Positions 49,763 to 60,076 of a DNA stretch of 64,000 nt are shown here, one piece after another. Position 1 is the stretch's first letter; each line of letters starts with the position of its first letter. The DNA lies in NCBI GenBank assembly GCA_025331125.1, contig JAOALB010000111.1, positions 1 through 64,000 of the forward strand, given 5' to 3'. This DNA comes from Mycogone perniciosa (Eukaryota; Ascomycota; Sordariomycetes; Hypocreales; Hypocreaceae). The notes below the pieces were generated by a model. The model ran no database searches, was not told the DNA's origin, and saw nothing but the letters and a program-made list of their open reading frames with translations. Both the position numbers and the translations under genes were made by a program.

Positions 49763-52120
49763 TCACAACTCATCCCTCTCCACATCCGCTTCCCCTACTT
49801 CCGGCTCTTCTACTTCTGCCTCGACCTCTACGTTAACTTCTGCGTCAACCTCTGCGCCAACCTCTGCGTCAACCTCTGCGTCAACCTCTGTATCGACCGC
49901 TGCGTCAGCTTCAGTATCAACCTCTTTGTCGACCACTTCTTCTGTCACTACTTCAGTCTCAACATCAGCCTCAACATCAGCCTCAACATCAGCCTCAACA
50001 TCAGCCTCAGCATTGACCTCAGTATTGGCCTCAGCCTCTGTCCCGTCAGAAGTAACATCCTGAACAACTAGGGCTTCCTCGTGAGGAATATGTTCACTCT
50101 CCTCAACGGGACCCTCTTCCAGAGAATCTTCCTCCAGAGAACCCTCTGACTCGGTGGGCTTCGCCTCGGTCTGGGTGATGGTAGATCTCTCCGTCTGCGT
50201 CACCGTCTGCGTAAGCCACTTAACCTTCTCAACGGTATACGGCTCCACGGCAGCGCAGGGATCCTCCGGCTCGATTTTGACAGCTGGGGTGTATCTGATC
50301 TGAACCACTGTTGACGTTGTTGTCACCACGGGGGCCGCCTCGGCCTCTACGGTGACAGCTTGGGCCTGTGTCACCGTTGTGGTAGTTGTCTCCTGAGACC
50401 TGACGACAGTCTGGAAGGCAATATTCTCGTGACGGGGATAATTTCCGCCGCCACCACCACCGCCTCCGCGCACGGCAACCATCAAAGTCAAGACACTCAG
50501 AAGGGCAATCATAATGTTCTTCTTGTCCTGCATCAAGACCCGGAAGGTTTCTGACAGTAGCTCAGGAAGAGTAGCATTCTTAATTCCTTGCTGCGGTTCC
50601 TTATGCTGTTCGAATCCCTCTGGTGAAGATGGGGGGGGGACATCTTGGGGCACAAAACCAGCTGATGACCGGCCACCCATGGATGCTCGTGCATGTTGTG
50701 AAGCTGTGTCCCCATACGTGTTCCGATATCTCTCCTCAGACATCCTCCGGCGCTCTTCTCCTGAAGGGGCCGAATCATATGGCATATCTGGTTGCGGCGG
50801 TGAAGTTGTGTCGTGCTGGTACTCCATGAATGACTCTTCTTCCAAGGGGGATTCCTCCTCGTGGATAGATTCTTCTTGGACATGTTCCTCCTCTTGGAGT
50901 GGTTCCTCCTCGTGCATAGATTCGTCAATGTCAAGTTCCTCCTCCTCCTCCTCCATTGGTTCTTCTGCAGGCTCCTCAATTGGGTCGTCATCGAGGTCCT
51001 CATCGATGTCTTCCTCTTCGGGCTCTTGCATGTGCATTGACCTGTCCTGATCGTGCATAACCTTGTCTTGCTCTGCCGCAACTTGGGCCAGCTCGTCCTG
51101 AACCTTTGAGTCAATGATGGGCTCCAGCTCGACATCAACCCTCTCCATCTCTTTCCAGCATGCTTCCCATGCACCCGCCCTCAACAGGCCGTTGCTGGCA
51201 TACACCTTGACGCGGTAAATCTTGCCGGCCCCAAGAGCATCATATCGGATGTCAGTGTGACAAGTGCCGCACCAATGGGTCTCCTTGTCGACGCCGGCGC
51301 GGGTTGATTTGTTGTCATCATAAGCATCTTCATCCTCACTCTCCGCCTCGTCGGCAAAGGACATCTCGTTCGAAGGGCCGAGGTAGTGGCCGCATTCTAG
51401 GATGCGGGCTCGACTCTTAAAAGGCAGCTCCAGGGCTTCCAGCAGGCGCTCCTCCAGCATCTCAAAATCATTTTGCGGGTGGGGTAGGAGGATGCCTCGG
51501 TCCTGAATTGTGTCGCCATTCCGGTCCTGGAGCTGTCGCCATGCCTCTCGCAAGGTCTTTGCCTCTTCACTCAGCTCGCTGGTCTGAGCGCTGTCCAAGA
51601 CGTCTCCCCAGGTCCACCTCAGCGGCAGCAGGGTGACATGCAACAGCACCAATGGCGGAGTGTTTCTCTTAAATCGAGGCGGCGTTTTCTTGGGCGAATA
51701 CTGAGCAGACAAACTGGGAGAGCCCAGCCTCGACACGGTAGGCAAGGCGCTGCGTCGACCAGACCTCGGCGTCCCCATGACGGATGGTGTCGGTGAAGAC
51801 ATTTGCATGGCCTTGACGGATGATGGAGACCGAAAAGGGGGTCGGGGGGTACCCTTGACAGTCGGGACAAAGTCCACTTCGGACTCGTACTGCTGGATGT
51901 CTGAAATTCGGGGCGATCTTGTTCCGTGCGGGTGCTTCAGGTGCTCGCCCTCGGACATGGAGCCCATCGAACTCCGCGGGCTGTGATCGCTGAACACGTC
52001 GTCTTCGTTTTCGTGGTGCGAACCGCTGTCTCCTTCGTCTACAGCGCCGCCCTCGTTGGACATTTCACCAAAGGACAGACGATGACTCTCTTCTTGCGCA
52101 GCGTAGTGATCGTCATCCAT
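49763..52120 (-). CDS. Large acidic single-pass membrane protein ending in RDEL, 785 aa
   Basis: Single exon. The start is the ATG at 52120 (MDDDHYAAQEE); the frame is open 134 codons further upstream but that part reads like untranslated leader. Residues 1-~530: Ser/Pro-rich disordered region, a conserved-looking folded segment (PPLVLLHVTLLPLRWTWGD through GKIYRVKVYASNGLLRAGAW) with a CGTCH pair, then very acidic repeats. One hydrophobic helix NIMIALLSVLTLMVAV lies near ~540, followed by a Gly run and a ~230-residue Thr/Val- and Glu/Val-rich tail. The tail contains 12-bp repeats coding Ala-Asp-Val-Glu and ends VERDEL. Related Eurotiales proteins have, as I recall, been labelled 'pathway-specific nitrogen regulator', but nothing here shows DNA binding. 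ER or nuclear-envelope location is inferred from the helix plus RDEL. Confidence 0.8.
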   Translation of the reverse strand: MDDDHYAAQEESHRLSFGEMSNEGGAVDEGDSGSHHENEDDVFSDHSPRSSMGSMSEGEHLKHPHGTRSPRISDIQQYESEVDFVPTVKGTPRPPFRSPSSVKAMQMSSPTPSVMGTPRSGRRSALPTVSRLGSPSLSAQYSPKKTPPRFKRNTPPLVLLHVTLLPLRWTWGDVLDSAQTSELSEEAKTLREAWRQLQDRNGDTIQDRGILLPHPQNDFEMLEERLLEALELPFKSRARILECGHYLGPSNEMSFADEAESEDEDAYDDNKSTRAGVDKETHWCGTCHTDIRYDALGAGKIYRVKVYASNGLLRAGAWEACWKEMERVDVELEPIIDSKVQDELAQVAAEQDKVMHDQDRSMHMQEPEEEDIDEDLDDDPIEEPAEEPMEEEEEELDIDESMHEEEPLQEEEHVQEESIHEEESPLEEESFMEYQHDTTSPPQPDMPYDSAPSGEERRRMSEERYRNTYGDTASQHARASMGGRSSAGFVPQDVPPPSSPEGFEQHKEPQQGIKNATLPELLSETFRVLMQDKKNIMIALLSVLTLMVAVRGGGGGGGGNYPRHENIAFQTVVRSQETTTTTVTQAQAVTVEAEAAPVVTTTSTVVQIRYTPAVKIEPEDPCAAVEPYTVEKVKWLTQTVTQTERSTITQTEAKPTESEGSLEEDSLEEGPVEESEHIPHEEALVVQDVTSDGTEAEANTEVNAEADVEADVEADVEADVETEVVTEEVVDKEVDTEADAAVDTEVDAEVDAEVGAEVDAEVNVEVEAEVEEPEVGEADVERDEL
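49826..50030 (-). repeat. Coding minisatellite with 12-bp period
   Basis: Units such as CTCTGCGTCAAC and CAGCCTCAACAT recur head to tail within the tail of the RDEL protein, encoding variations of Ala/Val-Asp/Glu-Val-Glu. The 12-bp period preserves frame, so copy number can change without breaking the gene. Confidence 0.85.
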
Positions 52121-52191
52121 GCTGGGAGTTTTGTGTATACAAGCCGCGTCGATGTGGATATCAAAGTCCGGGACGTCTGGATGAGGAGGAG

Positions 52192-52225
52192 TTCGTGACC
52201 TTCGTGACCTTCGTGACCTTCGTGG
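52192..52225. repeat. 9-bp tandem repeat (TTCGTGACC) in the leader of the RDEL-protein gene
   Basis: Three to four direct copies of TTCGTGACC lie about 70 bp upstream of the chosen start at 52120, in presumed 5' untranslated sequence. Confidence 0.8.
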
Positions 52226-52806
52226 CGGTATGTACGTCAAGAAATGTATGTAAATCACAAGAGGCGGAACATGCCCACGCGGGGGGAAATGTACAGAAGA
52301 TGCAAGCAAGTAAAAGGAAAAGAGAATCCCCAGCCAGCCAACGTGGGGATCGAATGTGTCAAAAAGAGACGAGCGCCTGTGCTGCGGCCGCCAGCAAAGA
52401 TGTGGCTTCGAATGGTTGGCCCAACCTCCTTTGTTGGTTTCGATAGTGATATTGGGGTGTGGGTTTTGTTTACACCGGTTGCCGGGTCGATGAGTGGTGG
52501 GGCGGTATCGTAATTGGGCCATACGAGTACGGAGTATAAGTCGCTACTCTGCTTCACTCTGGCGCTTGCAGAGCAGCGAATAGATTGTGCAGAAGCAAAC
52601 CATCTGCTGCAGTAATGCCAGAAAAAAGGAATCCGGGGTGAATTCCCAGACCGACACATTCCTTCGGATTTTTGGCCGGATTTTTGGCCGGGTTTTTTCC
52701 AAAACTCATTGTCTTGAATTGCTTGTGTTGTTGCTGACAACCCTCGTTGCTGGGCTATTATGGCAATCAATCAATATCTTGGCTTGAGATACCCTGTACA
52801 TACTAC

Positions 52807-52828
52807 TACTCCGTACGAGTACTCCGTA
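52807..52828. repeat. Paired copies of TACTCCGTA
   Basis: Two copies at 52807-52815 and 52820-52828. Other exact copies (either strand) lie at 16196, 52528, 56848, 56900, 57719, 58783, 59014 and 62226. All ten are outside the called coding exons. Confidence 0.9.
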
Positions 52829-53109
52829 TGTGCAAAGTACTTCGTATACACGGCTCACTGCTGATATTAATACTAATATGAAACGCCTCCCCAAACCCGG
52901 GGACAAGGGGCTGATGTGATTCTGGCTTGCGCGATCAGTATTAGCTGCCAACCTGACCATACATATCTGTGGCATCACGTCATCCATCTCCCAGTCCAGC
53001 CCATACAAACAAAAAAAAGGCCTGATATCCAAAGCAAAGCAATACAACATGCATGCACATACGAGAGTAACCCGGATGATGGACATGGGTGAATTGTCCA
53101 AGGTGGCCA

Positions 53110-53619
53110 TCAACGACCAATACCACACGCCCAAACAGCTGAAGCTACCGCTGAAGCTATAAACGCTGCAAATATCGCAGCTGCCGGCATCAGCGTCCCC
53201 AGCATGGCCATGCTCGTCAACGTTGCGAAAATACCGCCCGCAGGTGTGAATGCGCCGTACATACAGGACTGAAAAGCAGCAGCAGCAGTCCCTTTTATTA
53301 TTGTCAGCCAACCGGATAGCTTCTGCCTGTGGTGGGAATGGTGGTTTACCAGCACCAATGCCAATAGGCCCGAAGCCTAAGCAGAGAATGACCATAGTTA
53401 CGAGCGTGAAAGTAACCATCCAGGCGATGATGACCGCTCGGATGTCTTTTCCATTTGTTAGGAAAACCGTTGTATCTGTGGATTATCCGACTCACGAGGC
53501 TGAGAGAACCACTCCAGAACTGTGGTGAACCAACTCCATGTCCACTCTCCATCGGGAAGATCAAGCAGGGCCACCGGGGATCTCCCGAATATCGGCTGAT
53601 AGGGTAATAGTAAAGGCAT
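53110..53619 (-). CDS. Ifi-6-16 (IFI6/IFI27-like) family membrane protein, three exons
   Basis: Exons 53619-53496, 53445-53350 and 53291-53110 join in frame to 133 aa. Introns of 50 and 58 bp have CTAAC and CTGAC branch sites and AAAAG acceptors. The first half has Trp-rich TWSWFTTVLEWFSQP and a hydrophobic helix VTFTLVTMVILCLGFGPIGI. The C-terminal half is the Gly/Ala-rich Ifi-6-16 signature, running from AGTAAAAFQSCMYG through FTPAGGIFATLTSMAMLG to a last helix ending WACGIGR. In animals this family acts in mitochondria and innate responses; fungal members are common but uncharacterised. The ATG at 53619 is the first in frame; the frame is open 13 codons upstream without another ATG, so an extra upstream exon is possible. 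Confidence 0.85.
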
Positions 53620-54355
53620 CGTAAAAGTGTAGGCTGAAACGCTGTAGATGCTCGACAATTTGTAGGTGAATCTTGGGTATGTTTATTCTGTAGGCAAGTT
53701 AAGATATTGTGGTGGCGGAGGCAGAGAGAATAAATACACCTCGCGCGCTTTGCGAATCTGCCCAGCCTGCAAGAAAGCCCAACTCACATGTGTGTCGTTG
53801 CGTGATTGCATACGTCAGTTTCAACAACTGCAGACCTGGACCACTAGAATCGTGGGGGATGAGCCAACATGCAATGCAGCAAGGCTGTGAGGGCCAATGA
53901 GGGAGACCGGCCAAGATCATGGCCATGACGCCCAACGCCGAGTACATATGACTGAATGAATGAACAGTAGTGTATATGGCCACACAGGCTGCTTATTTAT
54001 TAATCCCACTATTTACCCTCATTTCTGCATTTAGACCATTGTCTGTTAACTCTCTAAGTGTCCGTAAAGTTCATCCTTACAATAGATACCCATGTTGTTA
54101 GACTTTTGGGGGAAGATTGCGTGACGTGACTTTAGGTATTGGCTATATTGTGTCGATGAATTGATGTTTTCATAATGGGGAAAAATATGACGACACTGTT
54201 TGCTTCTACGAGGCCAGTGTTGGATGAGTTGCATATATTTATGCAAATAAGTGGTGAGACTCTCACAACGCCAGACACCAGGCTATTATACACCCATCTA
54301 ACGGATAGCACCCTTTCTATCAGGTAATAATCAATTGGTGTTCCTCATTCCCTCA
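53620..54355. other. Spacer, no gene seen
   Basis: About 740 bp between two minus-strand genes. Short ORFs on both strands have no family content. Confidence 0.45.
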
Positions 54356-55454
54356 TCAATCCCGTATTTCCCAACCCCATCCATAAAGCGTATACGTCTC
54401 CTTCAAAAATTCCACCCCTTTCGCAAACGCCCTATCCTTCACCTCCCTCTCCACAACCACATCCGGGACTATCACACACCGTCAGTAACCTCCCCCATTG
54501 AACCTCAAAAGGACATCAAAACTTACCCTCCAAGTATCCATGAAACCCCTCCTTCTCCACATGAAATTGCACTCTCGGCTCCCTACCATCTCTCCTGTCC
54601 TCCTCATTCACCCTCTCCGCAAACGTCATCTGTTCCTTAACCAGAATATCCTTCCCCGCCACAACAAGCAACATCCGATCCGGTAACGTCTCTCTCCTCG
54701 CCAGAACAGGACTTAACCTTGCATCATCCATATGTTTCCCCCTCGCAGGCTTCGCATACGCATCAAACAGCGGGTACAACCACCCCAGTGGATCCTTCTG
54801 TGGCATAGTCTCTGGCTTAGGCTTCTCCCCAGGACTTAGACGTAAATCAAGCGCTGCGTAGAACGTAACGCTTGCTTTAAACTCTCGGGACGAAGGCGCA
54901 TGACAATTGGCTTGCTGTGTCGCAGCTAGGGCTAAATTCCCTCCCGCCGAAAACCCCCCCACGGTCATGAGTTCAGGATCAGCACCCCATTCCCTCTCTG
55001 CATTCTCTTGGATCCATCGTATCGCGGCATCGACGTCGTTGATAGCTGTAGGGAAAGTATGCTCCGGCGCAAAGCGATACGTAATACTCACGACCACCGC
55101 ACCCGTCTCTCTCGCAACGCGCTCATCGAAGGCGGCGTTGCTTTCTGCCAATCCGCCTATGAATGACCCACCATGGATTTCGACATGTAAAGGCCGGAGT
55201 TTGTGACCTTTTCCCGTGCTGCCGGAGAACTTGAAGATGAGCGCACGGAGGGAGAGGATTGGTGAGATGGGGATGTGTGAGATGGTGAAGGGCTGAGAGA
55301 AAAGATAGGGGAGAGTGTTGATCGTGTATGTGATGAGAGTTATAGGTTGGAGGAGGAGAGTGCGCCAGCGGAGGTAGAAGGGGAGAGAGGGGTGGAAGAG
55401 GGCGATGAGAGAGGGACGGAGCTAGAATTGGAGAGTGCGGAAGATGGTGAGCAT
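54356..55454 (-). pseudogene. Alpha/beta-hydrolase (HSL-type esterase) with in-frame TAG at codon 11
   Basis: From the ATG at 55454 (MLTIFRTLQF) the frame meets TAG at 55424-55422 and is then open to 54527. A 58-bp intron (54526-54469, GTAAGT..GATAG) leads in phase to exon 2 (54468-54356), ending WGWEIRD; 346 codons if the stop is ignored, normal for this family. Catalytic features are intact: oxyanion box EIHGGSFIGG (His at codon 94), nucleophile GFSAGGN (Ser169), Asp in AGKDILV, and His in EGFHGYLE. Family members hydrolyse short esters or lactones. No later ATG precedes the oxyanion box. An upstream exon using CCAATTCTAG as acceptor is possible, but the one nearby donor gives the wrong phase. 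TGG-to-TAG is a RIP-type change and one candidate origin. Confidence 0.72.
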
Positions 55455-56072
55455 GGTGGTGATGAGGCCTCGCTGTATTGCGAGTTGAAGTTGGATACAT
55501 GTGAGTGAAGTGTTTGTTGAGCAAGTTGGAGTCATTCCAGCTTCTTTGGCTCTGAAACACTGCTTCCTGAGGCTACATGCAGCTGGTACTCGTCACTTTG
55601 TGGCTGAAGTTGCCAGTCAATGGCCAATCCGAGATACGACTTCAAACGCAGCCACCTGATTGAGTATTCAGATCGGACCTAATATATGACTGCCATCCCA
55701 TTGGATGAGAAAATCAGTACTTCGTACCCCATGAACCTCACGTCGAATCCCAAGTTCAGGCGATTCCCAATTTAGGCAATTGGTAGCTGTTATATCCCAA
55801 TTCGGTTCATCGACACTTTGATCTGGGACATTGACATGAATTAGTCCTGGTCTATATATGTACAAAGGCTAGAATTATATCATCGGACACATGCGGCGTA
55901 TTGGGCCGTCAAGTCTTTCCCTTCATATTTGTCACATCCAATCATAAATATGCACCTTTAGCACTACTTTTGACGAGTGAACGACGGATCTCCTGACATT
56001 CAAGAGTCCACTTCCAGTCCTCGGCCAAGATAGTAGCGTAGCAAATACAAGGCCGCTGCCAAGATCATCTGC
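55455..56072. other. Spacer, promoter of the esterase-like gene
   Basis: No gene recognised. TACTTCGTA occurs near 55710. Confidence 0.45.
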
Positions 56073-56579
56073 TTACAGGTCCTCGCAGGCGTCCTGGGTA
56101 ACGGTGACGGTGGAGGTGGAGGTGGGCTGAGGAGCAGTGGAGGTGACGGCGGTGATACCCCAGCACGAGCAGATGGAGGAGTATTGGACGGTATTCTCGC
56201 AAGAAGAAGCATAAGCAGGGATGGCCGTGGGCAAAGCGGTGGCAGCACGGTACTCAAGGCCACGAGGGACCTTGGTGGGAGTATCATCCTCGTCAACGGT
56301 GATGGTGACAGTGATGGTACTATATATACATGTTAGCACACCGGTATTACTTTACATAAATGAGGGCATAGACAAATATAGTCGAGAAACATACGTAGCG
56401 TTGGGGGTAACGGTGGCCTTCATGAAGCTGGAGCAGTCGGATTGACGGGATGTGATGGGCAGAAGACCCAGACGAGTACCGGTGACCTGACGGGCGCAGT
56501 TGTCGGCGTGGCACTGGCGCTTGTTGACAATGCCGGCCATGGCGGCGGCGACGAACGACAGGATAACGGCGGCCTTCAT
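56073..56579 (-). CDS. Small secreted cysteine-containing protein, two exons
   Basis: Exons 56579-56395 and 56319-56073 join across a 75-bp intron (GTATGT, branch GTGCTAACAT, TATAG) to 143 aa. A signal peptide is clear (MKAAVILSFVAAAMAG), followed by the dibasic Kex2-type site NKR and CHADNCARQVTGTR, a phrase common after propeptides in fungal secreted proteins. Seven Cys are visible, including CSC. Thr/Ser-rich stretches such as TITVTITV and STSTVTVT suggest O-glycosylation. No GPI signal or enzymatic motif is seen. The function is unknown; a cell-wall or effector-like role is conceivable but not shown. The next upstream Met (56666) gives only an extended leader, so the ATG at 56579 was chosen. 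Confidence 0.88.
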
Positions 56580-58620
56580 CTTTGCGGATTTGAAGCGGAC
56601 TTGAAGTCTAGGACTGTTGGCGTAAAGTGATATGAAGGAGTCTGACTGAGGATCGGTGGGCAGCAAAGAGGAAAGGGAAGGGAGGGAGAGGAGTACGAAG
56701 AGGGAAACGCAGCGTATCTATATGTCCATGGAACTTTTGAGATGCACCTTAATGGATCTAGAGTCTGTGTGTCCGGGGTGTGACGGGCGCCTATTCTACG
56801 CCGTCGGTCTCTTCCATCTCCATACTACCACTACCACTGTTACTCAATACGGAGTATTACAGTGTTCGGTATACCAAGACTACTGTTACTACTGCGGAGT
56901 ACGGAGTACCTTTCGGTGCGACCAGCCGAGGTGGGATCAACTGGCTCGTTTTCTTTTGGGGCCGTCTGCTGTGTTCTCCAGAGAAGACAGACCCGCTAGT
57001 CCATCTGAGGATAGAAGGTCCAGCAATTAGCCATGCAAGTCTTCGAGTCCTACTACTAGTAGGAGTAGTTCCGGGACCTGGTCAGGTCCGAGCCTATCAG
57101 AGCCTCAGCCTCTCACATGAGGAGGTTGAGCGGCCGTTTACTGATCTGTCGTGGCAAACAAGGACCGAATCAGTGGGGAAGAGACACGGTGGGCGAGCGA
57201 GTTGGTAGCAGACAGACTTTCAGAGAGTGGTGAGAGGCATTGAACCCCCCTGGCTTGTGTTATGAGCTACCATGCGCTCGCTGATGGATACGGACAAGGC
57301 CTGTCCATCTTGGCGCTGCGCCTCTTGTACGAGTATGTACGACAATCTCTCACTTCTCGTGCCTTGCTCGCAGCTGAAATGTCCAACTTCTTTGCCTGTG
57401 TAGGTACGCACCCGAGACATTGGAATCTGTCTGAGCTGGGGCGAGCTAAAGAGAATGCAGTAAGTACTCGTAACACGCACCTTATCATTGTACATCCATC
57501 CACCCATTTATCTGCGTGCGGGAAATTTGAAAAAAGAGTAATACTATGCATGATTCCCCTCGTAAAAAGTGCTTGCCTAGGAGATGAAGGATGCACCATG
57601 TGGTTTTCGCCAAGCCGTGCAAACCAGGTACCAGTTCAGCTGTCAGTTTATTAATATTAATGCTAAGATGGATCTGAGAATAATATAATAATCCATGAAA
57701 ACACAAGCTTACGACGAGTACGGAGTACGAGTATTCTTAATACATAGTAATCGTAGTACTGCCGAAGGCCGGCCGTACTTTATCTTGGTTCCACCAATGG
57801 CAGACTCGATCAATCTTGGGAGATCGATTCCAGATTCTACACGCTTCGTAAATCTAGAAATTTATAATCCCCCAGGTTTTCTGTCAGCACGAGTCCTTCG
57901 TCCGTCTATTATACCGAGACTAGCAACGGTTAATACTACTAGTACAAGCAGTATTACTCCATAATCTGCACGCTTTTATGCTGTCATCTCGGCCAGCCCC
58001 CTCAATGCAGACCTTCCTGTCCTGCCCTCCGGTTTGTACTCGTACTCGTACGAGTACGCATTTACTTCCCCTTGTTGTTTGCCCAGACAGGCCAAGCATG
58101 TCTACTATAATAATGCATATCTCCGTCCAAGGGCAAATCGGGGACCTGCGTCTCCACCGCCAGAAAAACGTGGACAGTTGCATGCAGGCTTCAGGCAATC
58201 TCGCCCGGTCAATCGTTTTAGTCCATGTCCATGTCCATGTCCTTTGTGTGTGTTGTTGGCCAGGGTATCATTGCAGCCAGTAAAATTGCAGAGCAACGGC
58301 CACGCCGCGTTCGTGCCCATCCTGCACAGAGGGCCAAGATAGTGCTACGGATTATTCCATGCTTTATTTTATATTTTATTTTTATTTTCCTTTGGTTATT
58401 TCTACGCACGTGGGCAGGCTGACTGTAGCGTCCCTGGCGTATTAGAGAGAGAGCTTCTAGCCGGAGGAAGAGACGTTTCCAGAATGGAGACCGAGCAATA
58501 ACACGCGCGATTATGTAGAAAATCGGATATCCCCCACTCCAATTGTAACCTCACTAGGCAGTAGTGATGGAACTATCAGCAAAACAAAGATACCCTTTCA
58601 ACAAACAGTGTTTGTCTGTT

Positions 58621-58660
58621 GTTCTGTTCTGTTCTGCTCTGCTCTGCTCTGCTCTGCTTT
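58621..58660. repeat. Pentanucleotide microsatellite (TTCTG/CTCTG)n
   Basis: About eight direct five-base units, shifting from GTTCT-type to GCTCT-type copies. Confidence 0.9.
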
Positions 58661-59367
58661 GACCCATTGGTTCCAATTTCAGGATCCTTGGCAAACCTGA
58701 TACTCCCTCTCGCTCGGGGCAATCAATAGTATTCAACTCTACGAGTGCTTATGCATACTCCAAACTGCATGAGCATCTGGGATACTCCGTACAAAACAAC
58801 AAAACACCAATACTAGTATTGCTTTCCCACGCAATTCTCACGTCACCTCGCTAGCCCTAACCTTGTCAACGTTGCAATTGCATCTTTGCTATCGGCAAAA
58901 ATCTCACTTTCATCGCATTGCTACCCTGAACGTTGCTAGGATCGTCCGCCCCGTTTCACCATCTCCACGTTCTTTTTCCTTTCCATTAACGGGCTATGGA
59001 GTGCTAGTACTAATACTCCGTAGCAGTGGTCGTCTGGGGATCTCGTATTTTGGATTGATGCACCTCAGTGCGCTCACTACCCTTTTCCTTACTTTAACAC
59101 CATCATTTCCACCACCACGACATGGTTTCTTCTTCTTCTTCAGGTGGAATAATCTAGAATCATTCATCTATCCCTCATTTCTTCAAGGAACCCCAGTCTA
59201 TCATCGCATGCCCAACATCAGCTTCAGTGCTCGGGGCTGGACACAACGCTCAGACTATCGAACAGCCACCCAGACCAAGCCGTCTCGACTCTCTTTCACG
59301 AACTGTTACCTGCAACGATTAAACCACAAGATGTTAACCCTACTTGACGAAACCGCAGTCTATAGGG

Positions 59368-59399
59368 GAAGAAGAAGAAGAAGAAGAAGAAGAAGAAGC
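59368..59399. repeat. GAA trinucleotide microsatellite
   Basis: About ten consecutive GAA/AGA triplets. Confidence 0.9.
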
Positions 59400-60076
59400 A
59401 ATACGCCTGACTGACTCGTCAAACTCCAATTACGATTCCGTTCCCTTCCATCAAAATACTTGTTTGCAATTGTCGATCGCTATCACAAGAGCCGAGCGGT
59501 GTGCCAAAATCACCATTACTGCTCCGAAACGAATCCCTCGACCAAAGCTTCATAAGCCCAGGATGCTGACATGGCTCCTGCATGGTTCTATCCCCTTCGC
59601 TATCCCGTAGCGACATCGCCATCTTGTCTGCCTTCGGTTCCTGAGCCCTGAGCCGTGTCAGCCGCCGTTTGACCTGCCATATAATCCTTCGGTCCATGAA
59701 ATCCATGCCGCTCCTCGACTACTATGTCCAGCTGATCCGGGGCAATATTTCCTATACGCTTCAACAGACCGATGCTTCTCATCTATTGATGAGCTAGTGG
59801 TGGTCTTGTCATGGCTCTAGGACAATCGCTGATAGGCACTTTTTTCTCGGTATGTATCGAAACAGCCGATGTCGAACCTGGCAGCTCTCTACCATGGCCG
59901 CATTGTCGGTGGAAACACCAAACAGATCGCTAAAGGGTCTCCAAGACGCACCGCTAGCACGATTGGGTTATGCATCCGGACCTATGTGTGCGCGGTCATC
60001 ATCGCCACTCGTGTTGGTATGCTCGTTGGAAAGACTACTGACCGTCTTATTAGCTTGACTGCCTTGCCGGTCATGG

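Larger units (their letters stand above)
56580..60076. other. Long intergenic region with simple repeats, no supported gene
   Basis: About 3.5 kb. ORFs up to 183 codons exist (for example 58863-59414 +), but the longest has no ATG start and no family features. Minus-strand frames at 59419-59782 look partly protein-like but cannot be joined. The region holds several TACGGAGTA/TACTCCGTA copies, a CTCTG pentamer run and a GAA run. A multi-exon gene or non-coding transcript could be hidden here. Confidence 0.4.

Noticed and set aside
52706..53419. 237-codon minus ORF over the Ifi-6-16 gene
   Set aside because: It reads through two introns into non-homologous sequence; the spliced model restores the family signature.
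58863..59414. 183-codon open frame on +
   Set aside because: It begins at TTG, has no early ATG, no family motif, and ends in an Arg run created by the GAA microsatellite.
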